A stretch of 64,000 nucleotides of DNA. It comes from Rhipicephalus microplus. Lineage: Eukaryota; Arthropoda; Arachnida; Ixodida; Ixodidae. The notes beneath the pieces were generated by a model, which had not been told where the DNA came from, made no database searches, and saw only the letters and a list, made by a program, of their open reading frames with translations. Where the stretch lies: contig NC_134705.1 of assembly GCF_043290135.1 (NCBI RefSeq), positions 100,938,239 to 101,002,238 of the forward strand, in the 5' to 3' direction. A program made the translations under genes and the position numbers. Shown piece after piece: positions 1-12,210 of the stretch (position 1 is the stretch's first letter; every line of letters begins with the position of its first letter).

Positions 1-3000
1 TGGTTTTCTTCAGTGCCAGTGTACAACACCATGCGACAAGGCACCTTGCCGACGCTTTCGCCTGAAGGAGAGAGAGAGAGAGAAAGGCAAAGGAAAGGCT
101 TATATGCTACCCTACACGGGGAGGGGGAAGGGGAGAAAAAGAATAGGGAAAAATGTCAAGGGCATGCGGCACCTGCTGACAATTGGTCATTGGGAAGTCT
201 GCCGTGCAGAGAACTTTCAATGCATCAAGATAGCAGCTCCTTGACTCGTTAGCGTGAGTCATAAGGCTGACGAGTAGAAATAGCCGATCTTGGACTTACG
301 CCTAGTAGCTCGAAAAGAACAGAAACGTTTCTGAAAAGGATAAGTTTATAAGAAAGTGTGGTGACATCGGTGTGCATAAAACACGTTTACATGAGTGCGA
401 AACATGCGCTTCGCATTCATGTAAGCAATGGGAGGCGCATTGCACTAATGCGTAGAAAATGGGCAGTTTTGCAAGTGCCAGTCGATTCACGGGCCGTAAA
501 TCACGATGAGGGGAATGGTGGCCCCCCGTTGTGCGAACTTCGTGCGTCCCTCTTTCGCTATAAGAAATTAATATTAGCTCAAGAAAACAAAAACACTCGA
601 GAAAGAAGTGGGACGAAGCAGAAATGTCGGGAGCTGAGATATTCCTGCCTCCTGCCACTCCTTTCTCAAGTCATTGTTATTTTGCTCGCGCTAATATGTA
701 CCTATTTATATAGTGGTTGATGACGCAGAAAATTGTGCGAATTTCTGTTTCCCATGCTCGAGGCACGACTAAGCTAATGAGTTATTTTTTTTTAATTCTT
801 TTACGTAAACCAACTCGCCCAGCTACAAGTCGCTGTAATCCGATACTCGCTTGCTGTAATCCGACACCACATGGTAGCTGCGGCGTACAGAAGACGAGAG
901 GTCCTGCAAACGGCGTCGCATCACCTTTCCGAAACGCGCTTGCAAAGTCGATGGGCTACTCTGGCATTCGTGTAAAATTTATTACAGCCTGACAGCTCGA
1001 GGCAACTGCCAGTCAGTTGGCTGCCAGCTGGGGCGACTAACTAACTTCATTCAACAAGAGGCCGGCACGCCGTCTCCACGGTTGTTGGGAGTGGGGTCCA
1101 GTTCGTCTTTCCTCGATAAGAAAGCACGTTTGCGTATAGCCGCGCGTCGACAGTGTGCCCTAAGCCGGCACGGCACGCACAACGTTTATACGAATGCGAC
1201 AACTGGCGCATCACGACCATGTAAATGGGGGTAATGCGCTAGAAAGACGTATCGCACAAATGCGCCAGGCAGGTCTGGATTTCGTGGGGTAAGTCGACCC
1301 AGAGTACTTTTCACGACAAAGGAACGCCGACCACTCGTCGTGTTGGCCTTGTGTGCACTTCTCGCACACTACAAGACAGCTGCGAGGACAGAAAGCAAGA
1401 GCTTCTCGGGACTAAAGTCCGCTAAATTTTTCTCTTTTACCTAAGTAACGACAACTGCCTCCTCTCCCGACCCTCTCTCACACACAGCCAGTGTCTGCCG
1501 CCATGTGCTTCCTAACTAGGCAGACTTCCAAAGCCACGTACGTATAAGTAAATTAGCCACGCGCCTATCAGTGAACAATGTGCGAACGCGACGCGCCTTT
1601 CTCCTCCAGCTAGTCCCCCGTCAATAGTGAGCGAGGAACGAGTTTTACCAAGTGGCTCCATGGGAAGAAGGGGTGCCCAAGGCGACACCACTAACACCTG
1701 AATAGTCTAGATGGCCTCGCACGAGGGCAGGAGATGTGGAATAACAGCCACTATGATAGCCTGAAGGTGCGAGGCAGCATGACGAGGGGGGAGGCGGACT
1801 GAGTGAGGATGAGGACGGACACAAAAATGCGTGCTCAGCACGGAAGGCGACAGTGCTGTAGTGGCGTGAGACACTAGAGATAGAATGCATTTCTGCCGCA
1901 TCCTCTGGTGTCCACTGCTCGCATAGAGGGTTCTTTAGAGTTTGCTTAGCGTGCGCTCCGAGTGCCTGTGGGAGTACCTGCAGCACGAGTGCCTTGCCGG
2001 GCTTCACATGAGTCATGACAAATCATAAGGATAGAGCTTCACGGAAGAGGAAAAGAGCCGCCATCGCGACATGTCGAGCACGGGCAGCAGCTGCATTTTC
2101 ACACCATTCAAGGTAAGACCATTTCGATCACTGTGGTTTCTTTTGATAATAAAAGCGCGCAGCTACAGCAGCAAAAAGAAAAAAAAACATTATAGAAGCC
2201 TATTCTTGACACGGTGGCGAGCTCGTTTTGTACCCCAGACGCAATGTGGGCTCCGTAAAGGAAGGAAGGAAGCAGAAGGCAAATTGTCACGTTGTGGGCG
2301 ACATTCTTTCTATGATCAGCTTTACGTTGCCAGCTACACTGCTATACTTTACTCTATTTTATGTTGGCATGTTAGTTTTGGCGGCTATATATGTACAAAG
2401 ATGATTCGTTAGAACTTCTGTTTTATGGCTTCAGGTGAACAAAACTGTCCAATGCTATAGCCCGTACTTTGTCGCTGCAGCGCCTTTAGGTGCGTGTACA
2501 GGACGCTGGACACGCAGTCACTCCTAGATAATGTGCGCCCGTGAGAAGAAAGTGCTAAGATCTACGGACGTGTGGAGTCTATAAAAAGCCTTGTTTCTTT
2601 GTGTATCTGAAATGTCGCTGCCGTGTATCAAAAGGCTAAGGGTAGGTGCTTCTTAGCGCTGTGACGAGAGGTCTGGGCGAATCAGGACCTACAGCACGCT
2701 GTGTGGACGTCACAACGCTCCTGCTTGCGTGTTTATCTGCTTGGGCGCCTTTTATTTGTCGTGACCTTGGGCTCCGTCTATCTTTCTGACCTGCACTTGT
2801 CCGATCGAACAGCATATTTGCGGGCGGAACATTGAGCAGTGGTGGCAAAGCCCGGCATTTTTGTCTGATGCTGCTTTTTTCGCAAGCACGCGGCGTGCTT
2901 GAGAGCTGAGCACTGTAACTGAGAAAGTGTTCTATAAAAGCTAGGCTGTGCTCAAAGTAAAAAAAAAAGATGTGAGATGCACCCAATCAAATGATTCTGT

Positions 3001-3488
3001 ACACACGAGCACTTATCCCCCAGCGCACGGACACGCGCGCACACAGCGTGTCACATGCCCTATCCACCCAACCATCCTCTCAAAACGCTATGACGCACTT
3101 GTCAATCCGTAATGGTTCATATTTTATCCCGGCCAGACTTTTCTACCGTAATTATGCTTTTTTGGAAACAAAACTATTTAATTTATATATTGATTGATTG
3201 ATTAATTGATTGATTAGGTTCAAGGAAGGCAGCACAAACTCCTGTATCGTCTATCTTGCCTTTTATCGACATTCAAGCAACCCATAGTAGACGACTGTCG
3301 GGAGAAATTCTTTTCAGTAATTATCCCGACTGAGAAAAGGACTCGCCCTTTTATTTTGAGTTTTGCATCGGTCCTTCACCACACCAGCTTATTATTCATG
3401 CCAGCTTTGGAAGTGTAGTTGCTACAATCCCTGTGCATCTGGTGCTAGCTCACTAACCACATGATGTACTTTCCTGTAAAATTTTCAG
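1..3488. other. Gene-free flank
   Basis: I see no supportable gene here. Open frames are short, lack domain-like composition and overlap on both strands. The stretch has a short GA-rich simple repeat near 67-84 and a TGAT microsatellite near 3,190. Its AT-rich, stop-rich character fits intergenic DNA of a large arthropod genome. Confidence 0.6.
3190..3216. repeat. TGAT/ATTG microsatellite
   Basis: Imperfect run of about six TGAT units with one ATTA interruption. It could be the simple tail of an old retroposon, but no recognisable element body adjoins it. Confidence 0.8.
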
Positions 3489-4025
3489 GAAGGCGAAATC
3501 GCCGGAGAGCAACAGAGAGCAACGCCAAAGCGCCGCCTGTACGCCATGCTTGGACGACAGTGGTTTTGCCAGAGAGGATAACGCAACGTCTGAATACTGG
3601 GACAATTTTGGCATCGTCGAAGAGTCGCTGCCAGGCCTGAGTCTGGAGACAAGCGTCACAACTCAGCCAGAGGAGCCGATCATCACCGGAAGAAGAGTTG
3701 TGTCGCTGGCCCATTTCGTGAACGCTGTTCGTAGTCTCGACGACCACAGCTGTCCTAAGCTGACTGGACGTTTTGCACTCGTGAAAGAACGGAGAGTGGG
3801 GCTCTGGTCGGAGCTCACTTTTACCTGCAGTGAATGTCAGGAAATCAGAAAGTTGACGACTGACCCCGTCACAGAACCAACGTCCCTCACTGACAAAGCA
3901 AACGTAGGAGTCAATGATGCTGCTGTTTGGGCATTCATGAGTATCGGATCGGGCCACTCGCAGTCATGAAAATTCCTGCTATGAGCAAAGGGGCTTTTCT
4001 ACGCCGGGAGGAGTCCCTGGGAAAG

Positions 4026-4351
4026 GTAAATAAGCTGATAAATATTTATTTTCTCTTTCTGAAGACGATGGAGGATGTACAGCGCTTTATTTTTAGTAAA
4101 ATTCACGTGAAGCGACAGTGGCACGTGCACAGCAAGCGTTTTGAACGGGAGTACGGCACGATGAGAATTTTCTGCAACATTTCGTCGTATACAATGAAAC
4201 GACTGATCGTGAGATGTCAGGATTACAAGTGAGCCAGTAATCGTCCTGTCTAGGAGCTGACTCACGCATTGACGCAATTACAAAGTGCGGCATCGCTATT
4301 GTGAAAACAATTTCGACGTTGTAATCTGCTGTAATTTTTGTTTTGTTGCAG
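4026..4351 (+). other. Intron of the Mutator-like/YqaJ gene
   Basis: Donor GTAAATAAG follows AAAG at 4,025 and acceptor TTTTGTTGCAG ends at 4,351. The 326-bp intron is phase 0: codon AAG ends exon 1 and TGC starts exon 2. Joining them gives a continuous transposase-like reading (EESLGK then CWKTVLFDQMIKAGKEEKKLA). A spliceosomal intron marks the host as eukaryotic. Confidence 0.75.
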
Positions 4352-6409
4352 TGCTGGAAAACCGTCCTTTTTGACCAAATGATAAAAGCCGGAAAAGAAG
4401 AAAAAAAACTCGCGGAAGAAGCTGGGGCTTTCTGTGAGGATGGCATAACCCCCTATATTACAGTGATTGTCGATGGTGGGTGGTCATACCGCAGTCATGG
4501 ACACCGGTATTCCGCCAACTCTGGTGTCGCTGTGGTTATAGGAGAACGCGCGAAGAAGCTCCTCTACCTAGGAGTACGAAACAAGCTGTGCAGTACCTGT
4601 GAGCACTATTCTAGGACGGGAAAGGGCAAGAAAGGCCATGTGTGCTACATGAATTGGAACCAAAGCTCAGGGGCAATGGAGTTGGATATTATCGTTGAAG
4701 GCTTCCAGAGAAGCGTGGAAATGCATGGTGTGGAATACCGGATATTCATAGGGGACGGGGATTCGTCCGTTTTACATCAGATACTCACGAAAGTGGAGTA
4801 CGGGCGCTTTGTAAAAAAGAGGGAATGTGCAAACCATGTTGTAAAATGTTACACCACTCGGCTCTATGACATAGCCAAAGAAACAAAGGGCAGTTCAGCT
4901 TTCCTAAGTGGCCCTAGGATTAAGCGGTTGAAGAATGGTGCACGGAAGGCCATAAAGCACTACGCAAACATTCTTAGAGATGTACAGGGTACTGCACAAA
5001 AGCAGCGTGCCCAGAAAGCCGACCTTACGCGCCAGCTTGCGGGTGACCTCATAAATGGCCCAAAACATGTTTTTGGTTGCCACGACAGATGCAAAGACTA
5101 CTTCTGTGATGGCACCAAAGGTGACAACATTTATCATGGCATGCCTAAGGTGCTACAAATGAAAATAGTTACCGCTGCCAATATAATTGCCGAAAAAGCT
5201 TACCGTCTTGTGACAGATAATACAAGTAATCTTGCCGAGGCAGTCATGGCACTGGTAGCCAAACTATCTGGTGGTAAACAGATCAACAGATGTCAAAAGG
5301 GCTCTTATGAACACCGCTGTTATGGAGCTGGGCTCAGCTGTCAGCTGGGGCCACAGTGGCACTGCACCACATCCAAGGCTGTAACCTGCAAGAGCCCCGC
5401 AGCCATCTTGAAGCGCTACGCAAGCAAGAAGATGGTTCAGAAAGCAAACAAAGAGTCTTGCAGAAGAAAACTGTTTGAAGAAAATGGCCACCAGCAGCAT
5501 AAGCGCAAGGAGTCTACGGTGAACGACTCAATGATTCATTATGGTCCGAATTGCCAGCAGCCAGACATGCCACCAGAGCAATATGCCGAGAAAGAACGGG
5601 CTGTTTTAGCAAGCCTGCAGGTGAATGAGAAACAGCAGATGGAAATTGAGAAGGCTACTCGAGGACAGGCTGATAATCCTACATGGCATTTTGAAAGAAA
5701 CATGCGCCTAACGGCGTCGAATTTCTATGCAGTATGCCGAAGGAGGGAGTGGACACCGTGTGACACGCTCGTGAAGACCCTGCTCTATAAGAAAAATTTC
5801 ACCAGTGCCGCTCTTGAACATGGAAGACAACAGGAACGTGTTGCACTCCGGTTATACGAGCAAGAAATGGAAACTGCTGTGCAACCTTGCGGGTTATTTG
5901 TTTACCCAGAGTACGGATTCTTGGCGGCGTCGCCAGACGGATTAATTGCGAGCGACGGTATCGTGGAGGTGAAGTGCCCATTCACTGCGAAGGACATGGA
6001 GCCATCCGAGGCAGCTAAAAAGTTCAATCAAAGGAGCCAAGTACACGAACCACCCAAATTGAGCTGCTCTCATAACTATTTCTACCAAGTGCAAGGCCAG
6101 CTGCATATCACTAAAAGAAGTTTCTGCCACTTCGTCGTCTGCACGTCGAAGGGCATCCACGTACAGCGGATCGAAAGAGATAATGACTTTTGGAAATTCA
6201 GAATGCTTCCACAACTAATCAGATTTTACAGAGACTGCATGTTACCTGAAATTGTAGATCCCCGTAATACGCGCAGCATGCCCATACGCAGACCACAGTG
6301 GAATGTGAAAGCAATTGAGTCACACCAGCAGTCTAAACGAGCTTCGATGAAGAACAAGGAGGCAAAGCAGAGTGGAGACTCGGACATTTTCCACAGCCTT
6401 GAGTCGTAG
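4352..6409 (+). CDS. Exon 2: transposase core plus YqaJ nuclease domain
   Basis: This exon supplies about 685 residues. The first part holds the transposase core: VIVDGGWSYRSHGHRY near 4,470 and IGDGDSSV near 4,750 carry the acidic residues expected of an RNase-H-fold transposase, and a Cys/His-rich stretch (KKRECANHVVKCY) follows. From about 5,640 the YqaJ-type nuclease reads through: an RLTASNF helix, GRQQE, then ASPDGLI followed by VEVKCP, and YYQVQGQL-like YFYQVQGQL. These match the E, D, E-x-K and Q positions of the lambda-exonuclease fold. In other copies of this family the protein is thought to be of transposon origin; whether this copy was ever co-opted is unknown. The stop is TAG at 6,407-6,409. 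Codons before 4,352 in the same frame belong to the intron. Confidence 0.75.
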   Translation, partial: CWKTVLFDQMIKAGKEEKKLAEEAGAFCEDGITPYITVIVDGGWSYRSHGHRYSANSGVAVVIGERAKKLLYLGVRNKLCSTCEHYSRTGKGKKGHVCYMNWNQSSGAMELDIIVEGFQRSVEMHGVEYRIFIGDGDSSVLHQILTKVEYGRFVKKRECANHVVKCYTTRLYDIAKETKGSSAFLSGPRIKRLKNGARKAIKHYANILRDVQGTAQKQRAQKADLTRQLAGDLINGPKHVFGCHDRCKDYFCDGTKGDNIYHGMPKVLQMKIVTAANIIAEKAYRLVTDNTSNLAEAVMALVAKLSGGKQINRCQKGSYEHRCYGAGLSCQLGPQWHCTTSKAVTCKSPAAILKRYASKKMVQKANKESCRRKLFEENGHQQHKRKESTVNDSMIHYGPNCQQPDMPPEQYAEKERAVLASLQVNEKQQMEIEKATRGQADNPTWHFERNMRLTASNFYAVCRRREWTPCDTLVKTLLYKKNFTSAALEHGRQQERVALRLYEQEMETAVQPCGLFVYPEYGFLAASPDGLIASDGIVEVKCPFTAKDMEPSEAAKKFNQRSQVHEPPKLSCSHNYFYQVQGQLHITKRSFCHFVVCTSKGIHVQRIERDNDFWKFRMLPQLIRFYRDCMLPEIVDPRNTRSMPIRRPQWNVKAIESHQQSKRASMKNKEAKQSGDSDIFHSLES

Positions 6410-8888
6410 GACTGCCGGGCACGTGCACTGTCAAGAAATTCACCAATTGTGACGATGCTACCTAATGGTGATTTTGAGCGCACTTTCGTGTTGGGGCAAC
6501 GCCAAGTGCGTCTGTAGTTTCGGCCATCTGCAGTTGTAGCTATTTACATATTTCCACGCAAATTGCCAGTGCTCGAGCGTTACGCATACCACTTTGTGCA
6601 TTGCAGGCGTCGCGAACCAAGCGAAATGCCGAGAGCCCCGTTACGACAAGCGAAGCCAGCCGCAGTGCCCGTGCCAGCCCTGCACGCGCGCGAGCTGCTA
6701 CCGGGGGGGGGGGGGGAGGCTAGCGAGCGTGACGGAGGAAGAAGGCGATGTTAGAGGCCAGTGGCGAGTGACATCAGCAGACTCCGCGTTCGCTCTCTTT
6801 CGTCCTTGTTCGCTCTATTGGTTACGCCGACGACGCCAACAGGCGCCGCCGCTCAACGCAGCAGTATGTGCGTAAGAGCTTCGCTCTAAAGAACTGCACA
6901 TTAGGAGAACGACCTTGTATATATCGAATGGCAGATGCAGGCTCAGATTTGACGATAGCAAAGACTCTTTCTCGAACAAGCTATGAGGTAGCAATTCACT
7001 TCTTTGTGTCGGGTGTGTCATCAGCCATTCACGTGCGTTCTGCAGCAGCAATGACCGAGAGACATGACCACAGAAGCGCCAATGAACTTTTGTAAAAAGT
7101 TTGTGTGTGATATAGGATAACGAAAAATGATAATAAAACATACACCTTCATTCTCTGCTGTCACAAGTTCGCATCCGAAAGTCGTGATTATATGTACTTT
7201 TGCTTTGTGCGATTTCACATTTCTCTGAATGTATGCGTTGTAGTTCTGCGGGCTTTTGTGTGTGTGTGATGTTCAGGTGTCTTCGTGGCTGTAACCAAGT
7301 GCTGCCGACGCTCGTTTCGTACTAAATAAATTGTCACAACAACGTGTATTGACTCAATCTTGCTTACTGCATGACAGCCCTTCATTGCATAGCATATACA
7401 CAACACTAAGACTCGTTGCTTGAAGATATGTTAGCCGACATAGTTATTTGAATTGACCAATCATGCATCCAAAAGCCTTATCCAGTGCGACAAGACCTTT
7501 TCTTCAACTCCTTTGCAACCATTGTATTTGTGTACTCATGTTTTTGCCTTGCATGCGCTTTACGAACTCGAAATGGGTACGACATAGAAGTAATACAAGC
7601 AGCGGCTGTGTAGAAAGATGCATGGGAGATGCACTGTACCATAAGTCTTCCCCTCCCTTGTTGCACTCCTGGGAGGTTTGTGTGAATCCGCCCCAGTTTT
7701 TATCATGAGATGTTTATAGAGCTTGAGGTAACCGCCTCGAATCTACGAGCTTGCAGTCAATAACTGATATGGCCGAAACGATCACTCTTCATGTTATTGC
7801 CACGACCTTTACAGGAGAAAAAAATGATGTTGAAATAGCGTACGCGAATAGAGAAGTCGTTCCTTGGACAAGGGAATAACGCACCTGGACCATTCAGGCC
7901 ACGCATGTGCGAGTCTCGCTCATATGACACACAAGAGGTAATTGCTTCATTTTCGTCATAAAAAATAGTTTGTCGACTAGGCCGATGGTTTGCGTACGGC
8001 AACGTGATAAATAAACGCTGCATCAACCAAAACATGAATTCATACTAGCCTGCTGAAGTTTCAATTCTAATGAAATAAATTACGCTACGTATAGTGGGGA
8101 AAACTAATGATTATGCAGTCGGCACGTGTTGGGCACCGTGAGTCACAGCGGCCGCACTTCTTAGCACGCGATTTGCCTAACTACCCGTTTTTTGTTTTTT
8201 TTTTTGAAAATTCGGAAGCTTAGGTCATACTGGGATGGAAGTATACATAGTCAAATATAATTTGCCTTCTCCTGTCCCACCGAACCGCATCATGCTCCAG
8301 CAACCCCAATTATTTGTAGAACAAACTGTTCCGTTGAACCTCGCATGAATACTCATAGTCCAAGTTTTGATCTCCATTGTATACATTGTTGTGACCTCCG
8401 CGATAGAGTTTTTCACTCAACCCCGCATTCCGGCACTGTATGGAACGTAGAGCAGCTGGCCAAGCAGGCTACGCAGCCTACATGAGGGATCTCTTGAAAA
8501 GCAGCGACCGCAGGGGTCAGGGGCTAGTGAGCATGGAGAGAGATGGAGGTGTTGTTGAAGGGGAGAAAAAAAAAAGCCCCTGCTCAGTGCCTCATTTCTT
8601 CGAACCGTGTCAGCGCGATTTGCACCCCCTCGTCATGCAGTGTGGCGCACCGGCACACGTGTGGCAGTTCACCTCCGAAATGTTGGCCTTCCAGTCCTGA
8701 CTTGGTGGCGCCGTCTGGTATTTTTTCCAGAACTACTCGCAATATGGCGACAGTAGAACCGCCACCTTAAACAGTGGCTAAAGAAAAACGATCATAACAA
8801 GAAAAGGAACCACAATTCAAACAATAAACAATAAAAAATATTTTCATCAGAGGGGGAGCACAAGTATTGATAACGATTAGCTTTAGAA
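6410..8888. other. Gene-free region with poly-G tract
   Basis: No gene recognised. A 14-base G run sits at 6,703-6,716 within a GC-rich patch (about 6,600-6,900) that ends near a CGCCGCCGCTCAACGCAG motif; this patch may be a degraded short repeat. Polyadenylation-like AATAAA signals occur near 7,133 and 7,324 and could serve the upstream gene. The rest is AT-rich with no coherent frame. Confidence 0.5.
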
Positions 8889-9155
8889 TTAGAGGAATGA
8901 CTTTACGACATTAACAAATGATTCATGATCGACAATTTGAATGATCTCAGTAGGCAGAACGTTCCATGCACGAATGGCGATGAGAAGTGGCGATTGATAG
9001 AACAGGATACTGCGAGCGAAAATGGGTTCAATTTTATGCTGATGATCTAGTTTTGAAGATAATTATCGAGCTGGCCTGATATTGATATTATCGTGGGAGG
9101 ACTGCTTGTAGTGTAACTTATAAAAGGAGGACAACAGTGTCAGCATCCTGCGCGT
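8889..9155 (-). pseudogene. LINE RT C-terminal fragment
   Basis: Reading the minus strand gives about 88 codons ending at the stop at 8,889-8,891, with one internal stop. The tail reads HKIEPIFARSILFYQSPLLIAIRAWNVLPTEI, closely resembling the C-terminal end of non-LTR reverse-transcriptase ORFs of the CR1/Jockey-like group (pattern ARS...SP...RAWN.LP). Upstream DNA lost similarity. It is a dead 5'-truncated copy. The exact clade cannot be fixed from this piece. Confidence 0.6.
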
Positions 9156-12100
9156 CTTTAATATTGTCGCAGTTTTCTGATAGGAAAAATTTGATGCAGT
9201 GTGTCATATCAAATATAATTTTGTTCGCTTAAAAAATGCTCAAAATCAAGATTCACTCTGAACCTTATTTATTGGAGCAAGGAATTAGCTGCATTTATAA
9301 GTGACGCTAGCCTACACAGAACACGTTTGTGAATAGGTTGGGTTGCACAGTGTCACGTAGCAAAAGTGTTCTTCGTTTAGTAAAGGTGTATAAAAATGCA
9401 CATTTCTTCTCAAAAGCACCATGAAGCGTAAAAACACAGTTTTGTGCAGGACATGCTTCATGGATGTGCAGTAAAGGCATGGTATGCATATGCCGTGGCA
9501 TAGCGTGCACGTTATAATGGAATTCACACGCTTCAGAGAGTGGAGCGTGCAGGAGTTCACACAACTGGGCTGTCTGAAACATGAATAAAACAAGGATAAA
9601 GACCACTAGATCCAGGACGGGGAACGAACAAGGAACTGCATCCTCGTCTGTCATTCTTTCTCCGCCCTGTGTCCAGTGCTGCTTGTCCCCGTCCCAATGT
9701 GTAGAGTGCCTAATGACACAATCGCTGCTCTACCGTATAGGCTTAGAGTATTGCACAGGCTTAGAAAATTGATTCTTAAGAAGGACTATGGTATTACCTT
9801 AGTGGACAGCCGTCAGTACGAAACTGAGGTCACTTCTCCTGTAATATACTTTTAAATAAAGAATAGATGCATGATCCACCTAATATTTAAAAATGATATT
9901 TTCATAATATAGCTTAGTATGTCTAGCCTCTTACGGAGGGCAAGTTTCACGGATCAAGACTTTTTCTCCCAGTAACGCCTGCGAATGTTCAGAGATAGTC
10001 CCTTGTTTGTGTAAGTGGTGAAATCAATTCTGATCATTTTCTTGGCTTCTCGATATTGGCTGCAGACAGCAGAAAGAAAAAGCATTTACAAAACAAGCAC
10101 CTCTGAAGAGGTTTAGCCAAATGTTCAAATTGTCCGCTATCATGCACACAACTGAAACAGTAAAGTAGCGTCTAAGGAACACAGATAAACGTATTTTGGT
10201 ATTTCCGGGATTTAATACTATCAAAGCATTTTTCACACACTGCATACTTAGACTGTTGGTGACATTGCAATACATGAGGTAGAGAAAATCATCTTCGCCA
10301 TTGAAGTCTATTTGGAAGAAGTTAATGTTCGAGTTATACCTTACTTGCTCTACAGATCAGGGACTTATACAGCGAGCATAATCACCGGTCAAATATTTTT
10401 GATTCTCAAATTAGAAAACCATTCAGTAGAAATTGTTTTGTCGAAGAAGCAGCCTACAAAAAAAGGTAGGTGGTGAGAACGTAAAACAATAGACAAGTTT
10501 CTTCTTTATATGGGCCATAGCTTTCCTCCCTTGATTTTTTTTTCAGATGCTTTCTACTAAAAACACAAATGACCAAAACTGTTTCGGATGGTATGTAGCT
10601 ATAGTTTGTGAATTACGAGAAATAATCTTTCAAATGAATATTTCACCCTTGAAATAGGCTGTCGATTCGGCTGTAATACAATGTACAGTCGTACATCAGG
10701 ACGTACTGCCGGGTAACATGGCTTTGTTTTCGGCATGTGGCTATATGCTAAATGACCATGACAAAAAGGCTGTTAAAGCAAGTAAAATACGTTGGCATTT
10801 TGACCTGCAATATAATGAACACCTGTGATGGTGCGCAAATGGAGCCTAAATTGTGTATGTGTAAAGAGAGAGAATTGGGAAACCGCAATGACTGCAAAAA
10901 CACGCCTTTTTGCACTCAGGCAACCTCAATGTTTCATATCCTGCCCGGCTAGGTATGCGTAATATAAAAGAAAATGGCTCATTCAAGGGGACAAGAAAAA
11001 CGTATGGCGCTGGCGGGGACATAACACAAAACAAAACAAAAAAAGTTTCATCTGTTTTTTCCTTCCTTTCTGCCGGGAATAAGCATCAGCATGAGGCGCA
11101 CATATGTGTAGAGGTGTTGCCAACCACAATTTACAAAATATCCAAAACCCGGTCAAAAAAGAAGTAGGAAGGTAAATAACAGAGAGGTCAGCTTGTTCTC
11201 AGACCGGCTGGCTACTATAGGCTGGCAAAGAGGGTGAGGGGAATAAAACTGGCATAAGAGAGATGTGCCAAAATAGGAAAAAAAATTGAGGACACTTATA
11301 TCGTAAACCACAGTGCTTAGTCACCGTCCGTGAGACAAATTACAACACTTGACTTGGGGACTATCAGCAAGTGCGCATGGCTGGCAGCGTAAGTGATGAT
11401 GACAAGGAGCACCAACAAAAAGTAATATAGGCAGAAGCAACGTTCTGGAGAACAGTGATGTAGAGGAATTCTGGTCTGGATAACTAACAGAGATAAGGAA
11501 GAAATAAGCAGAGATAAGTTTTTACAATAATTCTAAGCGCTTTGCAGTTTCAAGCGATGTGAGGTTATACCGTAAATCTTGGAAATGTAAATCATTATAG
11601 TGTAGTGGAATAAAATTTCAATCCATGGGAAAAGCAACAGAACCATGCAGGACGTTTTTATTTAAAAGGAGAAGCAATGAGTCGTTTTTGATTGAGAAAC
11701 TGCACTCTGAGAACTCTAACGTCATAAGCTTCATTGTCATATGCTCATCAATAGCGGAGAAAACGAAGGCTGAAGTGTCACCTAAAATATTTTGCGCCGT
11801 AATCAACGCGCGAGAGGTAAGAAATTCTACAATGTATTTTTCCTAATTTCGCGACATTGGCTCGATTGAATTTTTCGAAACTTTGTATTCTGAACCTATA
11901 GCACCCACCGATTACATTGTACCTTTTTTATTGAATAAAAGCTACGTAATAGCCAGTAGAGCCTTCAAAGTCGATGACGTCACAGTATTTGGTGCTGCAA
12001 TCTCAAGGTAGCGTCTCAACGTGGAGTTTATTTTCGTCAGTTTTTGCAGTAACCAATTGTTGTGCGACGGTAGGAGTGGTGTCTTTCTATCAATACATTT

Positions 12101-12210
12101 TGCATGAATGTAAAAAAGTATAGCAAAGATTTGTGATCCCCTTTGAATAGAAATCATCTACCGCTAAACAATTCCAAAAGTCTGGGTGCCCTGAATTGCT
12201 CTTGAAGTCA
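9156..12210. other. Gene-free region
   Basis: No gene or RNA recognised on either strand. Sequence is AT-rich with frequent stops, and the open frames here lack domain-like motifs. Confidence 0.5.

Larger units (their letters stand above)
3489..6409 (+). pseudogene. Mutator-like transposase / YqaJ exonuclease fusion gene, frameshifted
   Basis: This is a two-exon gene of the Mutator-like transposase family fused to a C-terminal YqaJ (lambda-exonuclease-like) nuclease, a domain pairing I recall from transposon-derived proteins in animal genomes. A plausible acceptor (pyrimidine-rich, ending TTTTCAG at 3,488) opens exon 1; no upstream exon or start codon could be placed. Exon 1 carries the N-terminal transposase segment with the GRRVVSLAHF motif and a C-x2-C pair. 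Near 3,950 the frame changes: the reading up to GSGHSQ is in one frame and LAVMKIPAMSKGAF, which should follow closely, is in another, implying a small deletion. The reading is then open to 4,025, where a phase-0 intron begins. Apart from this lesion the coding frame is open to 6,409, so it is either a recent pseudogene or a sequence error. Terminal inverted repeats were not found. Confidence 0.75.

Noticed and set aside
1707..2290. Short overlapping frames as genes
   Set aside because: No motifs, frequent stops, and similar frames on both strands; nothing supports coding.
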